Shown here piece after piece: positions 29,736 through 40,330 of a stretch of DNA of 54,822 bases (within the stretch, counting starts at the first letter, position 1; every line of letters starts with the position of its first letter). A model generated the notes under the pieces. It was not told the DNA's origin, made no database searches, and saw nothing but the letters and a program-made list of their open reading frames with translations. The position numbers were made by a program, and so were the translations under genes. This stretch comes from Chromera velia. Its lineage: Eukaryota > Sar > Chromeraceae. Location: contig JAHBMJ010000173.1 in the NCBI GenBank assembly GCA_018398765.1, positions 1 to 54,822 of the forward strand, written 5' to 3'.

Positions 29736-32608
29736 CTAAGCTGCGCTTTGCACGCACGCAGACAATCGATGCATCGCATCGTCGATCACCTTTTTACCTT
29801 CGATTGCAGGACAGTGAATACAGTGTTCTTTGCAGGATCCACCGTGTCTCTTTCCCCCACCAGCACATGCTCGAAGGAGAGAAGTGAAAAGAGAACTACC
29901 AGACAAAAGAAAGCGAGGCAGAGTATGCAATTGAACTGTGTAACCCCACCCCCTTCTAACCCTCCCCCCTAAAAGCAACATGGCCAGACGCTGGTGCGAT
30001 CGGTTCTCTATCTGAAAATTACTCAGTCGGGAGTTGCATGGATAGATGCCACATGAACGGGTGAGCCTATGCTCACCGACGGGTCTTGAAGTCAACCATT
30101 CCAACAACCATTCTGAGGCTTCCCTTTTCCTCGCTTTCTGCCTGAGTGTCCATTTATTCATTCTGTTTCTCCCACTCTGGCTTTCTTTTCTCAAAAGATC
30201 TGGTGCGATTGTCTGAAGCATGCTACTGGCTGAATCGGCCCATACCGGGGTCAGCGATCTGTGCCATGCATCCCAGACTGCCCGAGGAACCTCCCTTTCT
30301 GTTCTTTTTATGCTTTCTATGAAACCTCCCAACCGACAAGAAAGGATCTCTCTCATGGGACGCACCCCAACCGAAACCAAAGTTGGCACTTTGAAAGAGT
30401 TATAGGGCAAACGGAATGTCCAGCGCACAAATCGAAGCTGCAATGCATCAAGTGCAACAATATCTCTCTGACTTACCGGCAAGGCTTCCAGCGAGTACGT
30501 TGCCACCGGCTTCCAGAGCGCCTGCAATAAACGAACTTTGCATCGGGGGGGCAAAAGACCTAAGGATGAACAAGTGCCCATCACTGCCCCCAAACAGCGT
30601 TCAGCACTTTCAAGTCGGTCCCTGACTGACTTTCGTGGGTCCCCTCCCTCAAACACATGACACCCAAGGTATTTATAGCTCTCTACACGTTCAACTATCT
30701 TCCCTTCAAAAGTTACTTCCCCTTCTATTTCCCTTCCTGAGCCTGAGAGTGCGAGAACTTTTGTTTTCTTTAAATTCACTTTCAACCCATGTTCCTGACA
30801 ATAAGAGGCCAAACGGTCCAAACGCCACTGCAGGTCAGAAGAAGAGTGAGCAAAAATAACAAGATTGTCTGCGTAACCTATGCTCTCAAGCAGTAAGTCC
30901 GCCAATCTTACCTCCTCAAGGATGCGGGGTCGCTGCTCCGTTGTTTCACTCTCCTCCCTCCTCTCTCCACATTCTCCCCCCCTCTGTCTTTCATCCGTAT
31001 CTGATTCCCCATTGAAGCCGTTAACAGCTTCCCTCCCTTCAACACTCAGAGCAGAATGAATATTATTAATAAATAAAAGAAAAAGAAGAGGAGAAAGTGG
31101 ATCTCCCTGTTTTACCCCTGCACTTTCGGGAAAGACCTAATCCGACCCATCCACCCTTCCCCACACATTCACATACATGGAATGAATCATGCACACGTCC
31201 TTCTTGCTGACTCCTTCCTCTGTAAGTCTGTCAATCATTTTCTTTCTGGATACTTGGTCAAATGCCTTGCTGAAGTCAACAAACGCTGCAAGGAGGGGTC
31301 TGTGTCTCTTCTTTGCTGAAGCTGTGAGAGCATGAAGAGTAGCTATCGCTTCCCTTGTACCGACCCCCTTCCTGAAACCTACTTGTCGTTCATCTATATT
31401 CGTTGTCTCCCTTAACCAGCCATCCATCAACAACGCGAACAACTTTGCAAGAAGGCAGAGGATGTGTATGGGCCTCCATTCGTCACAAGAAGGAGAGACG
31501 TAACCTTTTGGAACAGGAGCGATTTGAATGAAGTTCCACTTTTCTGGCTAAAAAGAAAAAAGGAAAAAAAGATTGAAGAAAATGAAAAGAAGAAAACGAG
31601 ACAGACGAGAAGAGGAAAAGCATAAATGTACCTGCGCAGGGGAGATTCTTTCGAGGCCGGCTGCCTTCTTTGGGTCGATTGCCTTCAGTATCTTCTCACA
31701 TTTATCGAAAGAGAAGAAAGGTGCCAGGGGGGGAGCTGGTGTTTCATCCTTCTTTTGAGGCTCCAGTCCGTCCCCACTGAACACATCGGCCCAAAAATTT
31801 GAAAACGAAAAGGTGGACGGCTTTTCTCCCTCACTCTCACTCTCTGCCTTTTTTCTCTCCCTCCTCCATTTCTATAGGGCTGCTGGGTCCTTAACAGCTT
31901 CTTCCGTGAGTCTCTCTGCCTGAAAAATGGCATACTTTCTCTTTTTTCTTGTTCATCTTTCTCTCTATTTAACCTGTTCATCTTTCTCTTTGCTGTGATG
32001 CACCGCTCGTCTTCGTCCGCCCAGAGTTCTTTTTCTTCCTTCCATTCCCTTTCTGCAGATCTAACTCTCTTCTGAATCTCCCTGTATTCTTGATCTCTCC
32101 AAGGTGCGACAGCCTTTTCCTTCTTTTCACTTTTCCTCGGATGAGTTGGCTTTCGTTTTCTCTCCTTGGGTTGTGCGAGTACATGCTCCCACTGTTAGGT
32201 GAGTCTGGCTATTTGGCTTCTCAGTGGCACAGAGATAGAACAACTGGAAGACGGAAAGGCAGGAGGTGGTATCTGAGTATCGGGGTAGAAAGAAGGGACG
32301 GACACAAGGGGAGGGGGGAAGAGGGGAGGAGGAGGAGACGAAGGTATGGATGGAATAGGCTTGCCTTCTTTTTTCGATTCTTGAATCCCGGCGTCCCACA
32401 ACCCAGGCCAAAGCTTCCCTGCTAAATCTTTTACCGAAGTTGCCAGAGGCATCATCTCATCATTGGTGACCGGCGTTTGCCTTCCTGGCTTCGTGAAAGA
32501 AGGGGATGGGACAAAGGAAGGGTAAGACGGCGAGTTGTCATTCGGTTTTGGCGGAGATGAGAGGTTGAGAGATAGAGAAACGGCCGCATGTTCGGGGGCT
32601 GCGTCAGG
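29736..32608 (-). pseudogene. LINE 2 ORF2: linker, reverse transcriptase and C-terminal zinc motif
   Basis: After the TAG at 32611-32609 the frame continues through a proline-rich linker, the basic WRDQEYREIQKRVRSAEREW helix and KAAGLERISPA (GPDGI-type block). Next come PEKWNFIQIAPVPKG, VGFRKG, the catalytic FVDFSKAFDQV, GVKQGDPLSPLLF, GYADNLVIF (normally YADD) and YKYLGC. The C-terminus has CIHC...DDAMHRLSAC. In-frame TAGs lie at 31874-31872, 31550-31548 and 31139-31137. A TAA also falls near 32193, although the frame across that linker is less certain. A slip in GCGT repeats near 29760 changes the frame; the continuation to 29530 is readable in the next frame. YADN has lost a metal-binding aspartate, so this copy is probably inactive apart from its stops. 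Confidence 0.87.
31548..31631 (-). other. Possible 84-nt intron, or a pyrimidine tract, inside LINE 2 RT
   Basis: On the minus strand the segment begins GTACATTTATG right after ...GCGCAG. It then becomes almost pure pyrimidine and ends TTTTTTCTTTTTAG before PEKWNF. Its length is a multiple of three and it ends in an in-frame TAG, so removing it joins two RT blocks in frame. It could equally be slipped low-complexity sequence replacing a deleted stretch. Confidence 0.45.
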
Positions 32609-33741
32609 CTATAGCTCAACCCCAAAAGAATTCCACAAACCAAGAAGAGGAAGATCAACCAAAAATAAATCAATGACCGTAGCTGGGGCACCCCCTTCAT
32701 AATAAGTGCAAACCCCTGTGAAATCGACTTCAATCCCTTTCTTTTCATCTTTCCAAGACAGGCCATTCAAGGGAAGGAGGTTTGCTTTCTCATAAAAGCG
32801 AATGGCAGCTTTTCCTGGTTTGTTTACGATTAAACAACAGTCAGAGCGGCGAGACAGTCCTTCGATTGCTTCTTCCCCCTTGCCCCCCAAGATCTCTTGT
32901 AAGTCACCCGCCCCCCCGATCTGTTCCCTTTCCCATGAAATTCCTTTAGGGACCTCCTTTCCTATGTGGCAATTGAAGTCTCCTGCCACAATGCGAAGGT
33001 CGCATAGCAGAACATTACAGACTGCGTTGAAAAGCATCTCTCTCTCTACCTCTTTCGGTTCATTGTTTCTTAGTCTCTTCTCTGCCCCCGATTGGAGGAG
33101 ATAGACATCGAAAATGTGCAGAGATACATTCGTCTCCCCCCCCTCCTGGGCCGGCAAGCAGCTCCTGAGTGTCAGTTTGACCATACTGGGCCCCACCAAC
33201 TCCCAAAAAGGCTTCAGACTAGCGACCAAGCATGATCGGACAAGGATATACACACACCCTGTTTTTACTTCCCTGTCCTTTGCTCTTTTGTGTACCCCCA
33301 ACTTTTTTCTATACCATTCTCGGTGACTGAAGTTTTTTCCTGTGTGGGTAGGTGTGTTGATTGAAGTGGTTGTGTACTTTGTTTCAGTTAGGATTGCAAC
33401 ATCGATCCCTTCTAACCACCGGTCAAGCGATTCATTCCCGAGACGAGAATCAAGACCCCCGACATTCAGCGTGGCAATGGATAGCCTTCTTCCATTCACT
33501 GTCATGTTTCGCACGCCAGTTGTAGAGGAAGAAGATGAAGAAGAAGAAGAAGAGAAAGAAAAAGAAGAAGAGGGAAAAGGTTCATTCTTGGAGAAAATAG
33601 AAGGAGGAGACGGTTTGAGAACCCAGTCTGGAATTGACGTGAAAGCAGAGGGGCGGGAAGAGGAAGATGAAGAGGAGGAGGAAAAGGAGGAGGAGGAAGA
33701 AGAAAAAGAAGAAGAAGAAGAAGAAGAAGAAGAAGAAGAAA

Positions 33742-33772
<31 letters not shown>

Positions 33773-34015
33773 AGAGGAGGAGGAAGAGGAGGAGGGAAAA
33801 GAAGATTGACATGATGAAGGGGTAGGGTGAGGTGCCTTTTTGAGGCCAGTGATCGGCTTTCGTCTTCTGCCAGCCCAGAAAGCGGCTCTCATCGATTGAA
33901 GCACAAGTGAGGCCGAGACCCATGCAGTCTTTTCCCATTCTTCCCGTCTGATTTCATATTCTCTCTTTCTTTCATTTCCTCCCCTGACAGACACAATTTC
34001 CATAATGCGAGTCAT
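32609..34015 (-). pseudogene. LINE 2 ORF2 N-terminal part: AP-type endonuclease
   Basis: A start at 34015 (MTRIMEIVSV) or 34003 overlaps the end of ORF1 in another frame. A long serine run encoded by (TTC)n (33800-33515) comes before the EEP fold: IATLNVGGLDSR, DVAILTETK (metal-binding Glu), VYLLQSGAEKR, RIVAGDFNCHIG (catalytic Asp/Asn), then VIDLFLV (the DH-type motif lacks the usual SDH ending). It would nick target DNA. The frame reaches a TAG at 32611-32609, beyond which protein-like sequence continues. Confidence 0.85.
33515..33805 (+). repeat. (GAA)n/(GAG)n tract in the LINE 2 endonuclease leader
   Basis: Two GAA/GAG-rich blocks (33521-33575 and 33655-33800) encode poly-serine on the LINE strand and poly-glutamate on the other. 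The plus-strand poly-Glu ORF is an artefact. Confidence 0.85.
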
Positions 34016-34868
34016 GGGGGGGGGGAGCCTCGCTTCCCGCCTCGTCAGTGGCGCTGCTCTCCTCTTCAGTCTTCTCTTCTTTACAAAAGAAACCCCCGCA
34101 CCCCCCCACTCCCAGTACTTCCCCACATACATCACAGATGGGAAGACGAAAGACAGAGATAGAGGAAGCATGACCATACATATATATATCTTCATCTTCA
34201 CTTTCTGTCTGTCTGGCTGTCTGTTTAGGTGGCTTCCTATTGCTCTCCTCTCTTTCTATTTCTGCTTGCTGTATGTCTGTCTGTCTATTTACCTCCCTTG
34301 GAGGTCCGCCTCTTCGTCTCCTCCTTCCTGGGTCTGTAGGCTGCCTGTCAGTCTGTCTGCCTGCCTGTCCTAAGAGTCTTTTTCTACGTCTGTTTCTTTT
34401 TGGTTCCACTGGCTGTCTGTCGGTCTGTCTATCCGCCTGTCTTAGAAGTTTTCCTCTTTGTCTGTTTCTCTCTGGTTCTTCTGGCTGTCTGTCTATCTGC
34501 CTATCTGCACGAGAGGGAAAAGAGAAGGGTGAAGGAGAAGAAGAAGAAGAAGAAGAAGAAGAAGAAGAAGATGAAGAGAAACGATTCCATAGATTTCTGC
34601 ATCCCCTACGCTGGCTAGATATGCATCCGATACAAGCCTTTTGAGCAGCTACACAGGGACAGCCCCTACAGCACCCTGTTTTCCCTGGTCTGGCTAAACA
34701 AGGACACCTACATATCATGTTGCCATCCCCCCCCCCCCCCCCGTTTTTCTCCTCACCTTCACTGCTTTGTCCTTCGTCATCCCTCCTTTCCTCTCTCTGA
34801 CCCCCTTTGTCTCTTCTTCTCTTGCCGTCATTCCTGTTTGTCCGCTTCCTTTGGGTTTTGACATTCAT
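33972..34868 (-). CDS. LINE 2 ORF1: cysteine-rich, repeat-containing RNA-binding-type protein
   Basis: The frame runs about 300 residues; the first ATG is at 34868 (MNVKTQRKRTNR). A basic N-terminus leads to CRCPCLARPGKTGCCRGCPC...CIGC...RGC, a CXC/tesmin-like cluster near residue 60. A serine run follows, then three to four degenerate repeats of about 27 residues, each with DRQTDRQP and an RRR/RKR cluster. A final cysteine group is CDVCGEVLGVGGC. In LINEs, ORF1 coats the RNA, and the basic repeats plus cysteines fit that. The open frame is unusual next to a broken ORF2. The RQTDRQP repeats come from GACA tandem DNA. Confidence 0.68.
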   Translation of the reverse strand: MNVKTQRKRTNRNDGKRRRDKGGQREERRDDEGQSSEGEEKNGGGGGDGNMICRCPCLARPGKTGCCRGCPCVAAQKACIGCISSQRRGCRNLWNRFSSSSSSSSSSSSSSPSPFSFPSRADRQIDRQPEEPERNRQRGKLLRQADRQTDRQPVEPKRNRRRKRLLGQAGRQTDRQPTDPGRRRRRGGPPREVNRQTDIQQAEIEREESNRKPPKQTARQTESEDEDIYMYGHASSISVFRLPICDVCGEVLGVGGCGGFFCKEEKTEEESSATDEAGSEAPPPHDSHYGNCVCQGRK

Positions 34869-34904
34869 AACCCCCCCAGGGCTGCTCTCTCCGTCTCCAC
34901 ACAC

Positions 34905-35339
34905 TCTAATTGGGGGAATGATGGAAAAAACCAGAGGAGAGTCAACAGTATCGGCGTCTGCCGGCCCTCTCTGAAAGCAAAATGGACCTGTGTTCTCACT
35001 GCCTTTCCTGCCCTTTCTATCTTTCCTATTTGATCATGACTGAATCTCCCTGTCAGACGCTGTCTCTCTCTCGTCACCTGTCTTGCACCTCTCTAGTGAT
35101 ATCTCTTCCTTTGCCCTCTCTCTATCCTTCCTTGCCTCTCTGTTTCTCCATTCCCTATCACTGCACACCGTCTGTCTGCCCTTGTCTGTCTTCATGCTAT
35201 CTGAGGACTTGGCCTCCATTCTCAGTCCCCTACATCTTTCTTCTTCTTTTCTGCCTCCAGCCGCGCACTCTGCTGTCTCCTTTCTTTGCCATTCTTGCGT
35301 TCCTTTTCTTTTCTCTTCCCGGTGTAAAACAAGCCTCAC
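34905..35339. other. Polypyrimidine-rich junction between LINE 2 and element B
   Basis: Plus strand is rich in CTCT/TTC. It may be the LINE 5' UTR, or element B sequence with no counterpart in element A. A minus-strand Glu/Arg-rich frame here is low complexity. I see no clear boundary or target duplication. Confidence 0.5.
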
Positions 35340-35340
35340 T

Positions 35341-35892
35341 AACTCTTCTTCTGCTTTTTCTTCTTCTTTTTTTTCTTCTTTTTCTTCGTCGTCGCCGTTG
35401 TCGTCTTCTTCTTCTTCTTCTTCTTCTTCTTCCTCCTCCTCTTCTTCTCGTAGTCCGTCTTCAGGGTGGGATTTGAGAGTAGCGTGGCACACCCTTCGAC
35501 TGTGGAGAATAGAAAACGCACATAAAAGTTTGGTGGATAGGGCTCAGACACACATAGACGACATGAGAGAATTTTACTCTCTTGGCTTGAGTTCTGAGGA
35601 GCCGCGTGCTCTGCCATCGCACAGTGGTGCAAAGAAGCAAACGTGTGCGTGGATCGAATACATTAGTCTTGAGGAGTATGAATTGTTCTGCAAGAATGTG
35701 GTCTTAACAAAAAGGCGTAAAATTCCAATGCACGTCTTACGTTATTTGGCAGAGATCTTGAGTGAAGAAGAAGACTTTTCAGGGTTGAAGGTGTATCTTC
35801 CAGATGTTAGCGATCATGAAGAAGCTTCCTCTAGTTCTTCTTCTGCTAGTTCTTCTGTTTCAAGTGACTCTAAGTCTGACAAAGAGGACTGA
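35341..35892 (+). CDS. Serine-rich protein of the element A/B family, better preserved copy
   Basis: The frame runs from a long serine run into RSPSSGWDLRVAWHTLRLW. It continues with ENAHKSLVDRAQTHIDDMREFYSLG, then CAWIEYISLEEYELFCKNVVLTKRRKIPMHVLRYLAEIL, and ends in an acidic/serine tail SDKED. The core of about 120 residues has balanced composition and helix-like patterns, unlike the flanking low complexity. I do not recognise it. The start is uncertain: the nearest in-frame ATG (35194) lies in pyrimidine-rich sequence absent from element A, so the real 5' exon may be missing. Being shared by two TIR copies, it is probably transposon-encoded. Confidence 0.6.
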   Translation, partial: NSSSAFSSSFFSSFSSSSPLSSSSSSSSSSSSSSSSRSPSSGWDLRVAWHTLRLWRIENAHKSLVDRAQTHIDDMREFYSLGLSSEEPRALPSHSGAKKQTCAWIEYISLEEYELFCKNVVLTKRRKIPMHVLRYLAEILSEEEDFSGLKVYLPDVSDHEEASSSSSSASSSVSSDSKSDKED

Positions 35893-35989
35893 ATGTATTA
35901 TAATTAGCCCTAAGTTATACTAATTGTAGGTTAAATACGTTTGAATGTCATTTAATTTTTAATATAATTCAAAATTAATCGAATAATTC

Positions 35990-36403
35990 ATTGAGTAACC
36001 CGTGTGTAACCCATTTATACTTGTTATAACATATTTTAACTATTTTACAACTACTAGACACCATAGAATAACTAAATACAACTGTTAAACAACTGAATCT
36101 AACTGCTAAGCAGCTGAATCTAACTGCTAGACAGGCGAAAATGACCGCTAGACAGGCAAAAAACACTGCTAGGCAGGCAAAGGGTACCGCTAGGCAGCCC
36201 AACGGTACCGCTAGGCAGCTAAAAGGTACCGCTAGGCAAGAATAAACAGGGTTAGAGTTCACTGCTAGCAAGCCTTACAAAAGGTTAATTACATTCAAAC
36301 AATCAGTTGGACTTCATTGATGTCTTACCTTCCACAGTGTTATCAAGTTTTTTTTTAGGAGTCCGTAACCCCCCTAATTTAGTGTGCTAGTAACCAGTGT
36401 GAG
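35990..36403 (-). repeat. Right TIR of element B
   Basis: Read on the minus strand it starts CTCACACTGGTTACTAG and carries eight or so 21-bp repeats (36115-36240), one or two more than the element A copies. Confidence 0.87.
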
Positions 36404-37814
36404 TATATATACACGAGAGTGGGTGTGCACTGCACGCCGACATATCGTGGTGGGTGCTCCCATAGTCGAGTCCGGCGTTGAAAGGGAGGCACAAACAAAA
36501 GTTCTTATCCTTTATTATCTTTTGGTCGGGGGTAAACAGCGTATGCTGGGATGTTCCTCTTTTTGGAATATTGCTACACTCACAGAGTCGGGGTACGCAC
36601 CAAGTGTTCACTTTATACTATAACAATTGACGTGCAGGAAGCAGATTGAATCACACGACTTAAGTTAAGTTGAGTTTTGAAGGAAAACGACGTTCAAAAA
36701 GCTTTAGAATATATATATATACATGCGCAGGCCGTCTTATAGAGAAATTTTTATGTGTCGCTTAATTAGTTAGGCCCGAATGGCAACTATGTGCACATGA
36801 TTCATGGCATGAATCAACATTGCCGGGGCGTTATAATACAGTAAGATTTAGACCCAAAATGCAAATTTCTGCACAGCTAGGTGGTGCCCACGTAGTCAGA
36901 TCCAGACGTGATCGAGTATATAGTATAGTAAGATAAACGTGGCGAATATCGACCGAGCTATTGGGGCATTGTGGCCCCGGAAAGTTCAATGGAAATTGTG
37001 GAATACTTCCGACGGCCGCGGGCCTCTCGCACGAACGCGTGCGTCAATGCGTGCATGCTGCGTGCATACTCGGTGAATATTCGGTGAAAATCGGTTTTCC
37101 GCATGCACGAAAAATTATATATATACGGGATGCACCCAACCAGTCAAGGGTGAGTGCCTCGGGGGGGTCCGCTAATTGATGCACACCATCTGGGGCTTGG
37201 GCATGTCTAAGTTGTGTGCTGCCATGGGGCGGGGGCCACGGCAGCGAAGTATGCTTTTCGGGACCGCGCGCGCGTCGTATATGCATGTGCAACTCCGTGC
37301 GAGTTACTTGAGGGGCACGCATGTGCAAAGTAATTAAGGCATGCATGTGCGATCGCGGCTCCGTTCGAGTTGCTTGAGGGGCACATTTTGGAACTCGGGC
37401 GACACCGACCGTGACGGAGACAGAACCGATCCCCCCCCCAAAAATGAAAAAATGCGTTATGCGAGTGCGTGCGATCTCAGGGCCTCTCGGCTGATCTCAG
37501 CAGAGCTGAGCTGCCCCCCGAGGCGATAAGGTTCATTCGATCTTTCAAATTAGAGCTTGTAATTGTGTGTGCATATATGTTGTATGGACAGCTTTTCGCA
37601 GTGGTTCGGGTAGAGTCTGCGTCCTTCCAGTCGGCGGTATGATTTAAAAGAGGGAGGTGTTTTATTTAAGAGTCATTTATATACGCAGTGCATTCAAAGA
37701 ATTACTTCACTACTCCGAACGACGAAAAAGGTCTGTGCAACAACGGTTCCACCAAGTTTCAAAAAATCGCCCCTTTCGGATATACCTACGCATACATATA
37801 TATTTGGGCAGACA
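36404..37814. other. Intergenic region upstream of the histidine kinase gene
   Basis: No gene seen. It has several TATATA runs (36405-36412, 36709-36722, 37115-37125) and CG-rich palindromic patches around 37010-37070 and 37262-37275. The last few hundred bases should hold the kinase promoter; TATATATA at 37795-37801, only about 15 bp before the ATG, is too close to be a normal TATA box for this start. Confidence 0.5.
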
Positions 37815-40263
37815 ATGAAAACAGACGACGTGGTACTTAGTCTTCGACAGCAGATGCTGGTCTCCCAGCTTCAGTCACTGCAGAGCGGACGAACTGTTGT
37901 GAGTGTTGCTGTGACGCTTTTCCTTCTGTTGTTGCTCGACTTTTCCTCATGTGGAACCACAGCAACAGATAGATGGCTCTCCTGTGCTGCTTGCGTCCTT
38001 CCCTCCCTATGGTGTCTCACAATTCGGCCTCAAAAGATTTTGAAGAGTCCGGACTGCCTCGATGGGATGGTGGCTCTCATCTTCATCGCACAAACAGTGG
38101 CATGGAGGAGCGCCTCTCTCATCTTTGGGGAGACTTCGACGGGCCTCAGGTCAGTCATTTCGCATTTATGCGGGGTTCAAAAGAACATTCACCTGTGAGT
38201 CAAGATGCTCTTCTTGCTCATGACGGTTAATTTGATGAGCAATCAGAAGATACAGAGAAGAGGGAGAATTGCTTAGGGCACGTCGCTCGCGCTCGTGTTG
38301 CTTGCGGCCATTCATCTATACAAAATACGATATCATGGGTGTTTACTTTATTTTGTGCGAAAAAGTCAAGTCAGCTCACCTTTCCGCTGTACCTGGTCTT
38401 CCAAAAGACTGGATTATCAGCTTCTTGATATTGATGCCATCGTTGCAGTATGGGGCTGAAGGGAGTCTTGTCGAAGGGGTGGCTTCTGGTGCTCATGGTT
38501 GACCGGTGGACTTTCCTTTTGGGGAACACGGTCGACTTTCTCTGTGCTGTTGCCCCGTCTGTCTTGGCCTCTTTTTTTTCTGCACCCTCGCGTGAAGAAG
38601 GGACGTCGGGGGACAGCACAGGGCCAGTGGGAGTGTCGCTTCAATCATATATGGTTTCACAAATCCTCTGTTGGGCACTTACTTCCTATCTTCACAGTCT
38701 GAAGGAAACGGCGATTTTAAGTCTTGAGCAGGTTGTGGAGAAGAGGAAGGCGCAGGCAGAGGACGCTCTGGTTGTTCGTGTGCAGGAGGCAGAGGGAAGA
38801 GAGGAGGCATTTTGTGCTTACACTATGCACGAAATCCGCACTCCTCTCAACGTCGGTCACCTCCTGTTGGACGAAATGAGTGCTAAGACAACCCAGGCGA
38901 TTGAGTTTGTAGAAAGGATCACGCAAAGCAGATCCACAAACAAGGCAGACAATGCAGAAGCTACAAACGGGGAAGTAGGTGAAGATGCGGAGAATTTGGT
39001 GGATGCCGAAGCCCTCGCAAAAAACCAGGCGTCGTTGCAGAAACTCCAACGAATGATGAAACGAGAAATGTGCAACATCTCAAAGGTCGGTGCGTCAATC
39101 AGTACGTGTGCCCCACAGCTTTTGTTCTCTCTGCGACCGGCTTTTCATTCGTTTTCAGTGCAATTTTGCTCAAACCAAACACGCTCCTGCTTGTTCCTCC
39201 CTGTACCTTCTCATCCAAACACACAGTTCACCCCTGATTCTTCTCGCTGTATCGCGAAGGGCTTTCATCCATTTCCGTACAAAAGCTTCGCTCTGATCCC
39301 TTTTTGCACCGTGTGTTCTGCTTTTAGCTTTTGCTAAATTGATTTTGGCTGAGCACATCTGTCTGTGCAGGTCTGCAAGGACGCGACGCTCTTCGACAAT
39401 CTGACCAAGGGCCGTGTTCAAGTTGTAGAAACACGGGGCTGCATCCTGGCCTGGGCGAGGGAGACGCTGTCCATCGCAGAGAGGGCCGTGAAGACGTCGG
39501 AGGGGGAAAAGACCAAACAGGAGTCTCAGGGCAGTGAGGCAGAAGCATATCAGGCTGCGTTTTTCAACCTGACGAGTTTCCCCGCCTCTCTCGAGGACTC
39601 CTCAGAAAAGGAAAAGGAGAAGGAGACAGAACTGATCACAGAGACCGCCCCCTCCCCCACACAGCAGCAACAGCTCACCTTCCGAGGCGGGCTTTTCATC
39701 GACCCTGAAATCCTGCCAGAAGCCTCTGATGACTCCACTCAAATCAGCCTCGACGTCATCGCCGATTTCGGCCGATTGACCAAGGCAGTCGAACACCTGG
39801 CAGCCAATGCCGGAAAGTTCTCGGGTGCAACGGGAGGATGCGTCTCTGTAGATATCAGGGTGGAAGGAAGTACGCCGAACGACAGGGCCTCTCTTCAGGC
39901 TTCTTCGTGTTCCTCTGACAAAGAGGACACAGAGGAGGGCATGTGGTTGCAGCTGACGGTTGTAGTCAAGGTTCGTTTGCCTGTCTGTCTCCCGTTGTAC
40001 GTCTTTGTATGTTGGTGTCTGTGTTGCTCTGTGGCTACTTTTGTGCCCGTCTGTCTCTTTTGCATCTTGGTCTGTCTGCCAACGTATCCGGCTGCCTAGC
40101 TACTTGGCTGTCGATTTGTGGATTGTTGAATCTGCCAGTCTGTCAGTCTGAGGAGGGGAAGAAACCCTACAGTCTGTCAGTCTTCTGTCTGTCTTTGAGT
40201 CGTCCGTCCGTCCGTCTTGTCTGCACGCACTCTCTATTTGTCTCCGTTTCCGTCTCCGTCTCC

Positions 40264-40330
<67 letters not shown>

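Larger units (their letters stand above)
29530..34904 (-). mobile_element. LINE 2: nearly full-length non-LTR retrotransposon, decayed
   Basis: Reading on the minus strand from 34904 down: ORF1 with a cysteine-rich domain, a short overlap, then ORF2 with an apurinic-type endonuclease, an arginine-rich linker, reverse transcriptase and a CxxC...H..C end. Several in-frame stops (mostly TAG) and at least one frameshift near 29760 break it. The 8408-9545 relic belongs to the same lineage. The 5' boundary probably lies between 34904 and about 35340, where element B sequence starts. Confidence 0.88.
35340..36403 (+). mobile_element. Element B: right half of a second element-A-family copy
   Basis: From the (TTC)n tract onward the sequence matches element A 27660-28620 closely, through the ORF, AT-rich spacer, 21-bp repeats and the terminal ...CCAGTGTGAG at 36403. 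No matching left TIR is seen upstream, where LINE 2 lies. The element was therefore truncated or interrupted by the LINE. Confidence 0.85.

Noticed and set aside
33342-33809. A poly-glutamate plus-strand ORF
   Set aside because: It is the antisense of the LINE 2 serine run and endonuclease leader.
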